Part shown: piece after piece, positions 1 through 8,499 of the stretch
Numbering within the stretch: the first letter of the stretch is position 1
Layout: every line of letters begins with the position of its first letter
Made by a program: the position numbers and the translations under genes
From: GCA-2730975 sp964576585
GTDB taxonomy: Bacteria; Verrucomicrobiota; Verrucomicrobiia; Opitutales; Seribacteraceae
NCBI GenBank assembly: GCA_964576585.1
Contig: CAZNWO010000003.1
Coordinates: 1 to 64,000, forward strand
DNA: 64,000 nucleotides
Direction: 5' to 3'
Notes under the pieces: generated by a model
Database searches by the model: none
Told to the model about the DNA's origin: nothing
Seen by the model: the letters and a program-made list of their open reading frames with translations, nothing else

Positions 1-1
1 T

Positions 2-424
2 CTAGGGAGCCATCCAGTTAAAGGCGGGATGAGGAAGGTTCCTGACGATTCCGAAGGCGATCACGGTTACCGCCAAGGGTAACAGATATCGTGCTGATGG
101 AGGCGGCATCGAGTAAGTTGCGTTCTTTACGATTCCCGTCCAGGCGGACCGAACAAAAAAGAAACCCAGCAAAGGCAATCCCAGCAGGAACAAGGGGTTC
201 TTGTCGAAAGCCGTTGCCACTTCTCCATTTGCCAAGGCGTGGCAGGCTCGCGTGGCGCCGCACCCGGGGCAATGAAGGGAAGTGACTTTTTGCACAAGGC
301 AAGGAGGAAAAAAGAAGCTTTCTTCCGGATTAAAATACGAAAGGAAAACGAACCCGGCGGATGCCAGCAGGAGGAAGGCAATCCAGGTTGCCCTTGGGGA
401 AATACTTCTAGAATGCGCGATCAA
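2..424 (-). CDS. DUF2752 family membrane protein
   Basis: A 140-residue membrane protein of the DUF2752 family. The diagnostic motif CPGCGATRACHALANG is at residues 52-67, followed by the family's typical NPL segment at about 76-78. Hydrophobic stretches at about 12-30, 76-95 and 112-128 suggest three membrane helices. The family's biochemical role is not established; the CxxC pair suggests metal or redox chemistry, which is inference. The only start upstream of the CPGC motif is TTG at 422-424, directly after the TGA stop (425-427) of the preceding gene. An AAGGG sequence lies about 7 nt upstream inside that gene, so translational coupling is likely. It is the last gene of a short minus-strand cluster with the zinc-ribbon/GYF_2/CD225 protein and a TM2 protein. 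Confidence 0.85.
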   Translation of the reverse strand: MIAHSRSISPRATWIAFLLLASAGFVFLSYFNPEESFFFPPCLVQKVTSLHCPGCGATRACHALANGEVATAFDKNPLFLLGLPLLGFFFVRSAWTGIVKNATYSMPPPSARYLLPLAVTVIAFGIVRNLPHPAFNWMAP

Positions 425-1168
425 TCAAAACCCTTCGTTCATTCCTTCTGTAACAAGTTCAAATATTACGAAAACGGCTACATAGGCTATTCCCAGGCCA
501 AATGCTACTAGGCACCAAGTCTTTGCCGTTCGTGAAGATTTTTCTGCTCCCTGGAAGTCTCCTTGCTGGAACTTCTTGTCGACTTGAGAGGCATAGACGA
601 TTGCAGGAATCCCGAAGGGCAGGCAGCAGCAAATAGTCGTCAAGATGGCCCAGACCATGTGGTTGTTTGGTCTGGTTTTTCGAAACTTTTCTCGTGGAGT
701 TTGGGCGGTTCTTGTGGAATTCCCTGTATTTCCTGTCGGCCGGGATGCACCCGATTGAGCTAGAACTTTTCTAAGCGTTGTCCATTCTCCGGAACCAACT
801 GCCTGCAGGTGGTCGTCTTGGCCTGCATTGCCTGAGGAAAGGTGTTTTTGGAGCGCGGCTTCGGAATATGGGCCGTAGCGTTTGCCATCTCGGTGAAGCC
901 AATAGCTTTCGGTGGCTGATGTTGTTTTGGTTTTTCCTTGATGGGCGCTTGTTTTGGGAGTTGATAAGGGAGCAACTTCCTGCGGTTGCGGGTTTTGTTG
1001 GGGAACAGCTTCAACCTCGACCTGCTGATCTTGGCTTGAGCAGGTTTCCGAGCCGCAACCATTGTTCTCGTTCCAGCATTTCGCATGGTGAGGAGTCTTG
1101 CATGTTTCGCACTCGAGGACTTCCTCAATAGCGTAAATCGGACTTTGGCAATGCGGGCAGTTATTCAC
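425..1168 (-). CDS. Zinc-ribbon/GYF_2/CD225 (dispanin) fusion membrane protein
   Basis: A 247-residue protein with three recognisable parts. Residues 1-45 hold a prokaryotic RING-like zinc ribbon with Cys at 4, 7, 20, 23, 31, 38 and 43 and His at 27-28. Residues about 88-136 form a GYF_2 (DUF4339) domain, recognised by YWLHRDGKRYGPYSE and the later GEWTTL. Residues about 168-235 are a CD225/dispanin-type pair of membrane helices (NHMVWAILTTICCCLPFGIPA, then a KTWCLVAFGLGIAYVAVFV helix). A low-complexity Gln/Pro/Thr linker separates ribbon and GYF_2. The start is GTG (1166-1168) with GGAG about 5 nt upstream. GYF domains elsewhere bind proline-rich peptides, so a membrane-tethered adaptor is plausible. 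Function is unknown. It is followed without spacing by the DUF2752 gene. Confidence 0.85.
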   Translation of the reverse strand: MNNCPHCQSPIYAIEEVLECETCKTPHHAKCWNENNGCGSETCSSQDQQVEVEAVPQQNPQPQEVAPLSTPKTSAHQGKTKTTSATESYWLHRDGKRYGPYSEAALQKHLSSGNAGQDDHLQAVGSGEWTTLRKVLAQSGASRPTGNTGNSTRTAQTPREKFRKTRPNNHMVWAILTTICCCLPFGIPAIVYASQVDKKFQQGDFQGAEKSSRTAKTWCLVAFGLGIAYVAVFVIFELVTEGMNEGF

Positions 1169-1309
1169 CTGCTCCGTCCCTTTTCATTCCAAGGGTTTGC
1201 CGAAATATTCTTCAAATGCATTGGCATGCAATACTGGTTGCATGGTCAAATACCTTCCGCAGAGGTTCCGCGAAAGGAGAGATTCGAATTGCTCCGTAGG
1301 GAACTAGGC

Positions 1310-1543
1310 TCAGCGCTTGAGGGGGCGACCCTCGGCATCCAGAAAACTGCCGGTGGCAATTCTAACTAGATCGATTAAGGACCATATGCCGCATCCGCCA
1401 AGCGTAAGCAGCATGGCGACACCCGTTCCGGTATGCCCCGTGTAGAATCGATGAACTCCCAAGCCACCTAGAAAGATGCAAAGTAGAAGAGCGGGTAAGA
1501 ATTCCTTGTCTGATACGTTTTGTGTAGCGGTTTCCGTGTCCAT
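1310..1543 (-). CDS. TM2 domain protein (small, 77 aa)
   Basis: A small two-helix membrane protein of the TM2 family. The hallmark FLGGLGVHRFYTGHTGTG lies at about residues 24-41, between the first helix and a second helix, TGVAMLLTLGGCGIWSLIDLV. A Gly-Val-His/Phe-Tyr motif of this kind defines TM2. The ATG start at 1541-1543 is preceded by AAGGA about 10 nt upstream. It lies 141 bp upstream of the zinc-ribbon/GYF_2/CD225 gene on the same strand. TM2 proteins have no single established function in bacteria. Confidence 0.9.
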   Translation of the reverse strand: MDTETATQNVSDKEFLPALLLCIFLGGLGVHRFYTGHTGTGVAMLLTLGGCGIWSLIDLVRIATGSFLDAEGRPLKR

Positions 1544-1617
1544 GATGGGTTGTTCCTTTTAGTTTTTGTTTCAGTTTTGTCTAGAGCGATTATCTGAGGT
1601 GAAGACCTTTCATCCTG

Positions 1618-1803
1618 TTAAAAAGTTTTTTCATGCTCTTGTCGGCTTACAAGTTCTTGGAAACGGCAAGCTTTGTCAAAGGGCAAGTCTTTTCGGTATT
1701 TTTGCAGTTTTTGATCCATCGTCGGTACAATTTTCCTTGTTCGAAAAGATAGAGTTTCTTGTTGTTCCAGATGTTGCTTGCGTTTGTTCGGTTCGCTGTT
1801 CAT
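1618..1803 (-). CDS. Possible small hypothetical protein
   Basis: A 61-codon reading frame rich in Lys, Arg, Glu and Gln, starting at ATG (1801-1803), with a weak GAG about 10 nt upstream. It fills the otherwise empty 280-bp stretch between the small TM2 gene and the divergent TM2 gene. No family is recognised. The soluble, charged composition looks more protein-like than the Phe/Val/Cys-rich frame on the opposite strand, but there is no independent support. The region could equally be a non-coding divergent promoter region. Confidence 0.25.
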   Translation of the reverse strand: MNSEPNKRKQHLEQQETLSFRTRKIVPTMDQKLQKYRKDLPFDKACRFQELVSRQEHEKTF

Positions 1804-1823
1804 AGGTTGTTTCTCTCAATTAT

Positions 1824-2129
1824 ATGAGCCAATTCGACGACAATCCGGCTCCTCCGCCGCAGCTCGATCCGGGGACAGCGAAGGACAAGACCACTGCAGG
1901 CATTTTGGGCATCCTGCTCGGAGGTCTAGGTGTCCATAAGTTCTATCTTGGTTACACGAACGAGGGCTTGATCATGCTCTTGGTTTCGCTGATTGGGGGA
2001 GTCGCTACTTGTGGCTTTGGTTCCATGGCCGTCGGTGCGATTGGCTTGGCTGAGGGAATCATCTACATCACCAAGTCGGATGAGGAATTTGCCGCGACCT
2101 ACGTCCATGGGCGAAAAACTTGGTTCTAG
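1824..2129 (+). CDS. TM2 domain protein (101 aa)
   Basis: A second TM2 protein, on the plus strand. A Pro-rich N-terminus (residues 5-18) precedes the first helix (GILGILLGGLGVHKFYLGY, about 27-45) and a second helix (MLLVSLIGGVATCGFGSMAVGAIGLAEGIIYI). The VHKFYLGYTNEG motif is typical of the family. It is convergent with the reverse transcriptase gene: the stop codons of both share the palindrome CTAG at 2126-2129, leaving no room for a terminator between them. Confidence 0.92.
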   Translation: MSQFDDNPAPPPQLDPGTAKDKTTAGILGILLGGLGVHKFYLGYTNEGLIMLLVSLIGGVATCGFGSMAVGAIGLAEGIIYITKSDEEFAATYVHGRKTWF

Positions 2130-2883
2130 ACCTTTTCTTCCTGAAAATTTTCCCGTTTTCCTGATTTCGCAACCATTTGCTCAAAGGCCAAGTTGCCCGC
2201 CAATTCGGAGTAAGAACGAAATCCGCTCCCAGCCAGAGCAACTTCCCATCCATTCGTCTTCAAGTCGTGGCGTATGGCTCGCAATCGTCTCAGTTGTCGT
2301 CGGGGAAGCCTGACTCCCTCGTTTACAACCAGTCCCGTGACTTTCTGGCATTGATGGGCACCCATTTTCTTGGTTTTCTCCTTCGCGAGTCGATATCCCG
2401 TAGAAGAGACTATTTCCTCGATTTCCCCTTCCAGTCCCTCGGGCAAGGTATTTCCCGATAGCGTCATGTCGTCGGCGTAGCGCGTGTAGGACAGGCCATG
2501 CTCACTCGCCAAGCTGTCGATCAACTCATCCCCCTTGAAGAAAGTCAGGTTGGCGATGTGTGGACTGGTNNNNNNNNNNNNNNNNNNNNNNNNNNNNNNN
2601 NNNNNNNNNNNNNNNNNNNNNNNNNNNNNNNNNNNNNNNNNNNNNNNNNNNNNNNNNNNNNNNNNNNNNTCGCTTGGTAAAGGATTCTGTCGAGCACCCT
2701 GCGCTGGACAAGCTTTAGGAAGGTATTGGGCGCATCGATCCATCTAGCCCTACGGCGTTTGGTTCTTAGGGGAAAACGATGATAAGATTTCTCTGCATTT
2801 TCCAAAAGTAACTGAAGCCTTTCCATGTGTATGCCCAGTTTGAGGGCCAAATCCGAAAGACTGCCTAGAGCATTTGCCTTCAT
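2126..2883 (-). CDS. Retron/VTG-type reverse transcriptase, interrupted by an assembly gap
   Basis: A reverse transcriptase in two visible parts around the gap at 2570-2669. The N-terminal part (71 residues from ATG 2883) has an LALKLG helix, YHRFPL, and WIDAPNTFLKLVQRRVLDRIL, the layout of retron RTs before motif 1. The C-terminal part (about 147 residues) begins at motif B (TSPHIANL), carries the catalytic RYADDMTLSG (about 2464-2490), a GYRLAKEKT segment and VTGLVVNEGV (about 2321-2345). The VTG motif is a known hallmark of retron RTs. The two halves are in different frames across the 100-N placeholder, so the true gap length should be 2 modulo 3. By comparison with retron RTs about 100-115 residues are missing, including motif A with the first catalytic Asp. 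Start choice: ATG at 2883 lies 19 nt after the upstream stop; a TTG at 2973 would overlap that gene. No msr-msd RNA is visible next to it. RT family is secure; retron assignment is likely. Confidence 0.82.
2570..2669. other. Assembly gap (100 N) inside the reverse transcriptase
   Basis: A run of exactly 100 N, a placeholder for unknown sequence. It removes the middle of the reverse transcriptase, including the region expected to hold the motif A aspartate. Confidence 0.99.
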
Positions 2884-2902
2884 TGGCGATGGTTTGGCTT
2901 TT

Positions 2903-4470
2903 CTATTCAGGACGTTCCTGATCGATGCGATTGGGACCGATGGTGGCAATTCCCCAATTTCGGTCTGCAACAAAGTACAGCAGAGGCTTTCTCTTGCGAT
3001 TGGAAATTTGCCACACGTGACCGGTATAGGTTCCTTGATACAAAGATTTCCCCGGATTCAGGTTGCCCCAGTATTCGAGTTCTCCATCGAAGTTTACCCA
3101 GTGGAGAAGAACCGATTCATCCGACAAGTTCTGAAAATGAATTTTAGTCTCAATGTCGCGACCATTTCCTGAGTAGGACTTTGGAGGCTTCCAATCTCTT
3201 GAAAGGGTGACGGCCTCCAGGTGCGTCCAGTCGACCGAGTCGACCCCAGTTTCTTCTGTGGCGTATGCCTCCTCTTGGGTGGACGAATGTTGGCTGATCC
3301 AAAAAGATAGAATCAAGAAGATGACCAGTGCAATAAGGCATCCACTGCAGAACTTCTTTGGGTTTTTCGATGTCTGTCCATCCGTGTCGGACTTGGAGGT
3401 TTTTTGCGTTTTTCCTTTAGTTGAGGAGGTTCCCGTTACGGATGACTGTTCCCTTTTCGGTTCCGTAATGTTTAGCCTCTTCAGGTATCCCTTGGATGCT
3501 GAAAAGAAGAAGTGATTCTCCTCGTCTATTCTGGACTTTTCGCCGGTGATTGCGTTTCGCCCTACTTGAATTTGTACCCTTTCTCCAACGAATGGATTCC
3601 CGTACCAGATAGATTGTGCATCCAGCAGACGACAAGGTCCCATTGTTCCTCGGCGAGCCCAATGGATCGTGCGACCATCTTCGCAAAGTTCTCTTGCTCT
3701 TCGAAGAATACGATTCAGGATTTCATCAACCTCTCGAAGGGGAATCCCGGATTTCTCGGCTATGTAAACGGATATTTTGCGCCGGATGGACAAACCATTC
3801 GTTTTGCCCGACCACTGATTGACCCAATCCGAACTCAAAAGTCGTCCCGCTCGAGATTTTGCCGCACTTGTTGCGGAAGAACGAAAAATCAGCCTGCGTT
3901 TTAATACGCCTTTTCTTTTTTTGAACTTGCAGTGAAAAGTTCCAAAATGCGGTATGGTCAGGTAATAGGCTTTTTTGCTTTTCCTGTAGTGTTCGTCGAC
4001 GTTGGCTACGTAGTCCCAGAAACCGTCCGTTACTTTAGCCGCGTTTTCTCTTGAATGTGAAGACTCCTCTGCAACCGACGCAATAATCTGAGCACTTGAG
4101 ACAAATCGTGAACTTGAGCCCAAGGTGGAAGATTCGCCCTGTATGTCCTGAAGCTTGGGATTGTTGAAAACTAGAAGTTCGCCCGCAGGCGTTGGTGGGG
4201 GTCTGGGAGTTTCCGCTTTTCTTTCTTCTTTGGGTTTGGGCTTTTCGGGGCTTTCTGTTGAGTCAACGGAACTTATGCTGCTTTGCTCTTCAGGAACGTC
4301 AGTTGATGGTGCTTCCTTCTCGTCCTCGACTGATGATTCTTGCTCTGCCTGCTGATGATCTATCGATTTTTCTTCCGGAGTTTCATTTGATTTCCGCAGG
4401 TGAGGAGGCAGGGGAGGGAGGTCATGATCTTCCTCGACCTCGATGGTTTCAGGAAAAGGGGTGTTGCAAC
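2903..4470 (-). CDS. Membrane protein with two HU-like domains and a VHL-beta-type domain (N-terminus lost in gap)
   Basis: An open frame of 521 residues running out of the gap at 4471. No in-frame ATG lies near the gap, so the start is missing. In order: an acidic, Pro/Glu/Ser-rich disordered region (about 4468-4125); a first HU/IHF-like domain (about 4102-3875) with AQIIASVAEES and PHFGTFHCKFKKR; a second HU-like domain (about 3802-3628) with LSIRRKISVYIAEKSG and WARRGTMGP; a Lys/Ser/Thr-rich linker; one membrane helix, CLIALVIFLILSFWIS (about 3340-3290); and a C-terminal domain (about 3148-2938) resembling the von Hippel-Lindau beta domain, with LLHWVNFDGELEYWGNLNPG, TYTGHVWQI and LLYFVADRN. 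The helix places HU-like and VHL-like parts on opposite sides of the membrane. VHL beta in eukaryotes is a substrate-recognition fold; its bacterial role is not known. It is directly upstream of the RT gene (19 nt), likely co-transcribed. Confidence 0.78.
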
Positions 4471-4570
4471 NNNNNNNNNNNNNNNNNNNNNNNNNNNNNN
4501 NNNNNNNNNNNNNNNNNNNNNNNNNNNNNNNNNNNNNNNNNNNNNNNNNNNNNNNNNNNNNNNNNNNNNN
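4471..4570. other. Assembly gap (100 N) between valS and the HU/VHL gene
   Basis: A run of exactly 100 N. It hides the 3' end of valS, the start of the HU/VHL gene and any sequence between them, such as a promoter or small RNA. Confidence 0.99.
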
Positions 4571-7389
4571 TCGGGAGCTTTGGCGGTAAAGCTTTCGTTG
4601 GAGAGCCGGGCTTTGGTGGAGGCGACGACTTTTTGGAGGTTGGCGATTTCCTTTTCTAGGCGCGATCGTTCGGCTTCGAGGTCGATGCCTGAAGCTAGGT
4701 CGAGGAATAGCGTACCCAGTGGAGTCACGATTGTAGGTTGTCCCTTGGGTGCTTCTTCCACTCGTTCCAAGCTTGCGGCCCCTGCGAAAATCAAGATCTT
4801 TTCCATATGGCGTTGCAAAGTTGCAGCTTTGCCTTCGTCGGCCAAGAAACTGAGGGCGACGTTTTTGTTGGTGGCAAGGTTGCGTTCAGCCTTGAGTGCT
4901 CTGAGAGCAGTGACGACTTCTCGAAGGTCGGCGATTTCGCCTCCAGCACTGGAGTCTAATTCTAGGTTGTGCCTGGCGAGTTTCTTACTGAGGTCGGCCC
5001 CGACTCCGGGAGAAACGTACTGGATGGTGGGAGTGGTTTCCGACGCGTAGCCGAGTCGGGTCCAGAGTTCATCCGTAATGAAGGGTGTTACGGGGTGTAG
5101 CAGAAGCAGAGTCTGACGTAGGCAGAGATCCTGTACGGCGAGGCAGGTTTCGCGGAGGGAGTCGTCCTTGAGCTTGGCTTTGGAGACCTCCACGTACCAG
5201 TCGCAGAAATCGGTTCGGAAGAAGTGGTAAATGGCGTGGAGCGCTGAGTTGAATTCGTATGCATTGAACTCTCGTTCAACTTGATCCAGAGTTTCGGCGA
5301 GACGGAAAAGAATGGCATGGTCCTCGGCATCCAGGGCATCCGGATTTATGCGGGAGATGATGGCGTCTTGGGAGGAGTTGTCGCGAGCCTCACCTGACAT
5401 GCGTCGGAAACGGGACACGTTCCAGAGTTTGTTGCAGAAGTTCCGTCCTTGCTCGACGCGTTCCTCAGCGAAGCGTATGTCCTGCCCCTTAGGGGCGATG
5501 GATAAAATGCCGTGGCGGAGACCGTCTGCACCGTACTTGGCGATGAGGTCTAGAGGTTCGGGAGAGTTGCCTAGCGATTTCGACATCTTGCGTCCTTTTT
5601 CGTCCCGAATGATGCCGGTAAAGTATACGTCGCGGAAGGGAATGCGCTTCTGAATTTCTTCATCGGGCAGAATGTCTTCCTTCTCGGCGGGTTCGCCCAT
5701 GAACTCAAGGCCCGCCATAATCATGCGGGCGACCCAGAAGAAGATGATATCCGGACCAGTGACGAGGGCGGAGGTGGGGTAGAAAGCGGCCAAGTCCTGC
5801 TTTGCCATTTCTTGTTCGTCGGGCCAACCCATGGTTGCGAAAGGCCAGAGCCAGGACGAGGCCCAAGTGTCGAGAACGTCGGGGTCTTGCGTGAACCCGT
5901 GTTCTTCGATGGCTTGGCCATCCCCTTCCTCGAGGGTGCAGTAGTAAATATCGTACTCGCCGGGTTCGGGGGGAAGGGTTGGCTCGACTTCTTCGCCAGT
6001 GCCTGCCTTGTGTATACGGACAACTGTTAATTCGTCTTTCCAATTACCTTCGATGTAGGAGTCCAGCCCCCACGGTAAAAGTTCGTCCGTCCAATTGTCA
6101 TCCGTTAAGGTTACCCTTTTGTGCCAGACCGGGATGCGATGTCCCCACCAGAGTTGACGGGAGATGCACCAATCCTTGATGTTGTCCAGCCAGTGCAAGT
6201 AGGTCTTGCTCCAACGTTCCGGGAAGTAGCGGATAAAGCCTTCGGAAACGGCCCGTTTGGCTTCCTCTACGCGTGGGTAGCGTAGAAACCATTGCTCGGA
6301 GAGGCGAGGTTCGATAGGGACGTCGGCCCGTTCCGAGTAGCCGACGTTGTTGGAGTGGGACTCCTCGTCGAGCAGGTCGCCTTGTTCCTTGAGCTTTTCC
6401 GCAGTGGCCTTGCGTGCCTCGAATCGGTCCATGCCGGCGAAGTCCGGACCTGCGAGTTCGTTTAGGGTGCCGTCCGGGTTCAGAACGTCGACGATGGGGA
6501 GGTTGTGGCGTTCGCCGATTTCGAAGTCGAGTTGATCGTGAGCGGGAGTGATTTTCAACATGCCTGTGCCGAAGTCCTTTTCTACGGCGGAATCGGCGAT
6601 GATGGGAATCTCAGCTGGTTGTAGGGGACGTCGGACGTGTTTGCCCTCAAGGGCGGGCCAGCGTTCGTCATCCGGATGAATTGCAAGGGCGACGTCCCCC
6701 ATGATGGTCTCGGGACGTGTTGTGGAGACTTCCAGATAGGAACCAGATTCCTCCACGATTTCATAGCGAACCTTGTAGAGTTTGCTCTCCTGCGGCTTCA
6801 TGATGACCTCCTCGTCCGACAGCGCGGTGAGGCTGACGGGACACCAGTTGACCATGCGTTGACCACGATAAACGTAGCCCCGTTCATAGAGTTTTACGAA
6901 TGCGTGCAGGACAGCCCGTGAATAGTCCTCGTCCAAGGTGTGAACGGTTCGTTCCCAGTCGCAGGAGCAACCGAGTTTGCGGAGTTGCTTGAGAATGATG
7001 CCGCCGTGCTTGTCTCGCCATTCAACGGCACGCTCTAAGAATTTCTCGCGACCAAGGTCCCTTCGGTTCAAACCTTCCTCGCGGAGGGCTCTCTCCACCT
7101 TGGTCTGGGTGGCAATGCCGGCGTGGTCAGTTCCGGGCAGCCAAAGAACGGAGGCTCCCTTTTGTCGGGCTCGGCGGGATAGGACGTCCTGAATGGTGTT
7201 GTTGAGCACATGACCCATGGTAAGTACTCCCGTGACGTTTGGAGGAGGAATGACTATGGAATAGGTGCTACGACCCTCTACGGGTTTGCCGGCGAAACAG
7301 CCGTCTTGCTCCCATTGGGCGTACAGGCGATCCTCTACCTCTTTTGGGTCGTAAGCCTTGGGTATGTCTTCAGTTGTACTCATTGCCAT
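4571..7389 (-). CDS. valS: Valyl-tRNA synthetase (3' end in gap)
   Basis: Class I valyl-tRNA synthetase, which charges tRNA-Val and edits misactivated threonine. 939 residues are visible. The HIGH signature appears as TMGHVLNNT (GHVL at 59-62) after PPPNVTG, and KMSKS is at 601-605. The editing domain lies between them (STTRPETIMGD about 222-232, FGTGMLKITPAHD about 273-285). VTGPDIIFFWVARMIMAGLEFM (543 onward) is the ValRS-type catalytic segment. The coiled-coil arm (LEAERSRLEKEIANLQKVVA) is visible before the gap; roughly the last 20-30 residues should lie in the gap. About 40 residues more than the E. coli enzyme separate GHRIPVW (416-422) from DVLDTW (504-509). ATG at 7389 is used; a second ATG two codons later (7383) is possible. 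It lies 18 nt after the rhomboid gene, same strand. Confidence 0.96.
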
Positions 7390-7407
7390 TGCAAAAGCCC
7401 AGATAGG

Positions 7408-8148
7408 CTAACCAATCCTTCGTCCATGGCGAGAAAAAGCTTGTCTGTTTGCTCCCTGAAACATCTTTACGTTTCTTTTCTTGAAGAAAGGGGTTAAGGC
7501 TAAGCCTGTGGCGAATCCACCCAAGTGAGCTGCAATTGCAACTCCCCCCGCTTGCGACATGGATTGGGGAAATGCGAGCATTTGCTCGACCACCCAGATC
7601 CCGAGCACAAGGTATGCCGGTACGTAGAGTGTCCCAATGAAAACTAAGAACCAGTAGAAGATGCGGACATTGGCTCTAGGATATAGCAAGAGATAACTTG
7701 CGATCACTCCGGATATGGCTCCGGATGCCCCGACCATAGGGATGTCCGAGTTGGGATCCATCAAGCCTTGAGCCATTGCCGCCATCAAGCCGCAGGATAG
7801 ATAAAAAAGCATGAACCGAACCTTGCCCATCGCGTCCTCCACATTGTCCCCGTAGATGTAGAGAAAGAGCATGTTGCCCAATACGTGGGCAATGCTGCCG
7901 TGGGAAAACATTGAGGTGAATACGGTTGTCCATTCCCACAAGATATCCTTTGGACTCTCGAAAGCCAATTGTCCGAAAAAAGTTATCGGGAGGAAGGCGA
8001 ACCTGGAGAGAAACTTTGCTTGGCCCTCCAAGTCCAGGGGGAATTGCCAAGCGAAGTAAATCCATAGATTGGCTATAATCAGGCAACAGGTGAGGACAGG
8101 AAAACTCCGTGTCGGGTTGTCGTCCTTGTAAGGAAATAAAGCGAACAT
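7408..8148 (-). CDS. Rhomboid family intramembrane serine protease
   Basis: A 246-residue polytopic membrane protein with the rhomboid signature. The nucleophile is Ser142 in GASG (140-143), the catalytic His is His208 in AAHLGGF, and HGSIAHVLGNMLFLYIYGDNVED (83-105) is the conserved His/Asn region of helix 2. About six membrane helices can be seen, and the C-terminus is short and basic. Rhomboids cleave membrane proteins within the bilayer; the substrate cannot be deduced. ATG start at 8146-8148, no strong ribosome-binding site. It precedes valS by 18 nt, likely one transcript. Confidence 0.93.
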   Translation of the reverse strand: MFALFPYKDDNPTRSFPVLTCCLIIANLWIYFAWQFPLDLEGQAKFLSRFAFLPITFFGQLAFESPKDILWEWTTVFTSMFSHGSIAHVLGNMLFLYIYGDNVEDAMGKVRFMLFYLSCGLMAAMAQGLMDPNSDIPMVGASGAISGVIASYLLLYPRANVRIFYWFLVFIGTLYVPAYLVLGIWVVEQMLAFPQSMSQAGGVAIAAHLGGFATGLALTPFFKKRNVKMFQGANRQAFSRHGRRIG

Positions 8149-8247
8149 GCCTCGAGAAGAATTCTATCGCTAACCCGAATTGCTTGAAATGGCAATTGTT
8201 TGGTTTTGGCTTGTTGCTACCTTTTATTCTTCTTTAGCTCACTGAGT

Positions 8248-8499
8248 ATGGATGAAGAGGGCAGTAAATTGGCTTTGTTCCAGACCGATGCCGGTATGAC
8301 CATGGCTTTTGGCGAGCGCACCTACTTCATCTCGATCGATGATCCCTTTCACAATATCGCAAAAAAGGCTGTTAAGCGGGGAGATTACGTGCCCTTCTAC
8401 GTGGAAATGGCTAAAAGGGAAGGTCTGGGCAAAGAGTTTAGAGACGCCTTGGTTTCTGAGATTGGCAAAGCCGGAATCGATCTCGACGCATTGGACTAG
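8248..8499 (+). CDS. Small conserved-looking protein of unknown function (83 aa)
   Basis: A soluble, acidic 83-residue protein with no recognised domain. The frame is open 48 nt further upstream, but that part would add a hydrophobic leader without support, so the internal ATG at 8248 (MDEEGSKLALFQTD) is preferred. Its sequence has regular helix/strand character, with PFHNIAKKAVKRGDYVPFYVEMAKREG in the middle. Its stop overlaps that of the convergent toroid-protein gene through a shared CTAG (8496-8499). Confidence 0.6.
   Translation: MDEEGSKLALFQTDAGMTMAFGERTYFISIDDPFHNIAKKAVKRGDYVPFYVEMAKREGLGKEFRDALVSEIGKAGIDLDALD

Noticed and set aside
2884..2902. Retron msr-msd RNA directly upstream of the RT
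   Set aside because: Only 19 nt separate the two genes and no long inverted repeat is visible in the flanking coding sequence.
2884..2973. Longer start of the reverse transcriptase (TTG at 2973)
   Set aside because: It would overlap the HU/VHL gene by 71 nt and adds 30 residues not typical of retron RTs; ATG at 2883 lies just after the upstream stop.
4360..4470. Apparent C-terminal tail of valS beyond the gap
   Set aside because: The residues after the gap in that frame do not resemble ValRS. The same stretch in another frame continues the HU/VHL protein's acidic region.
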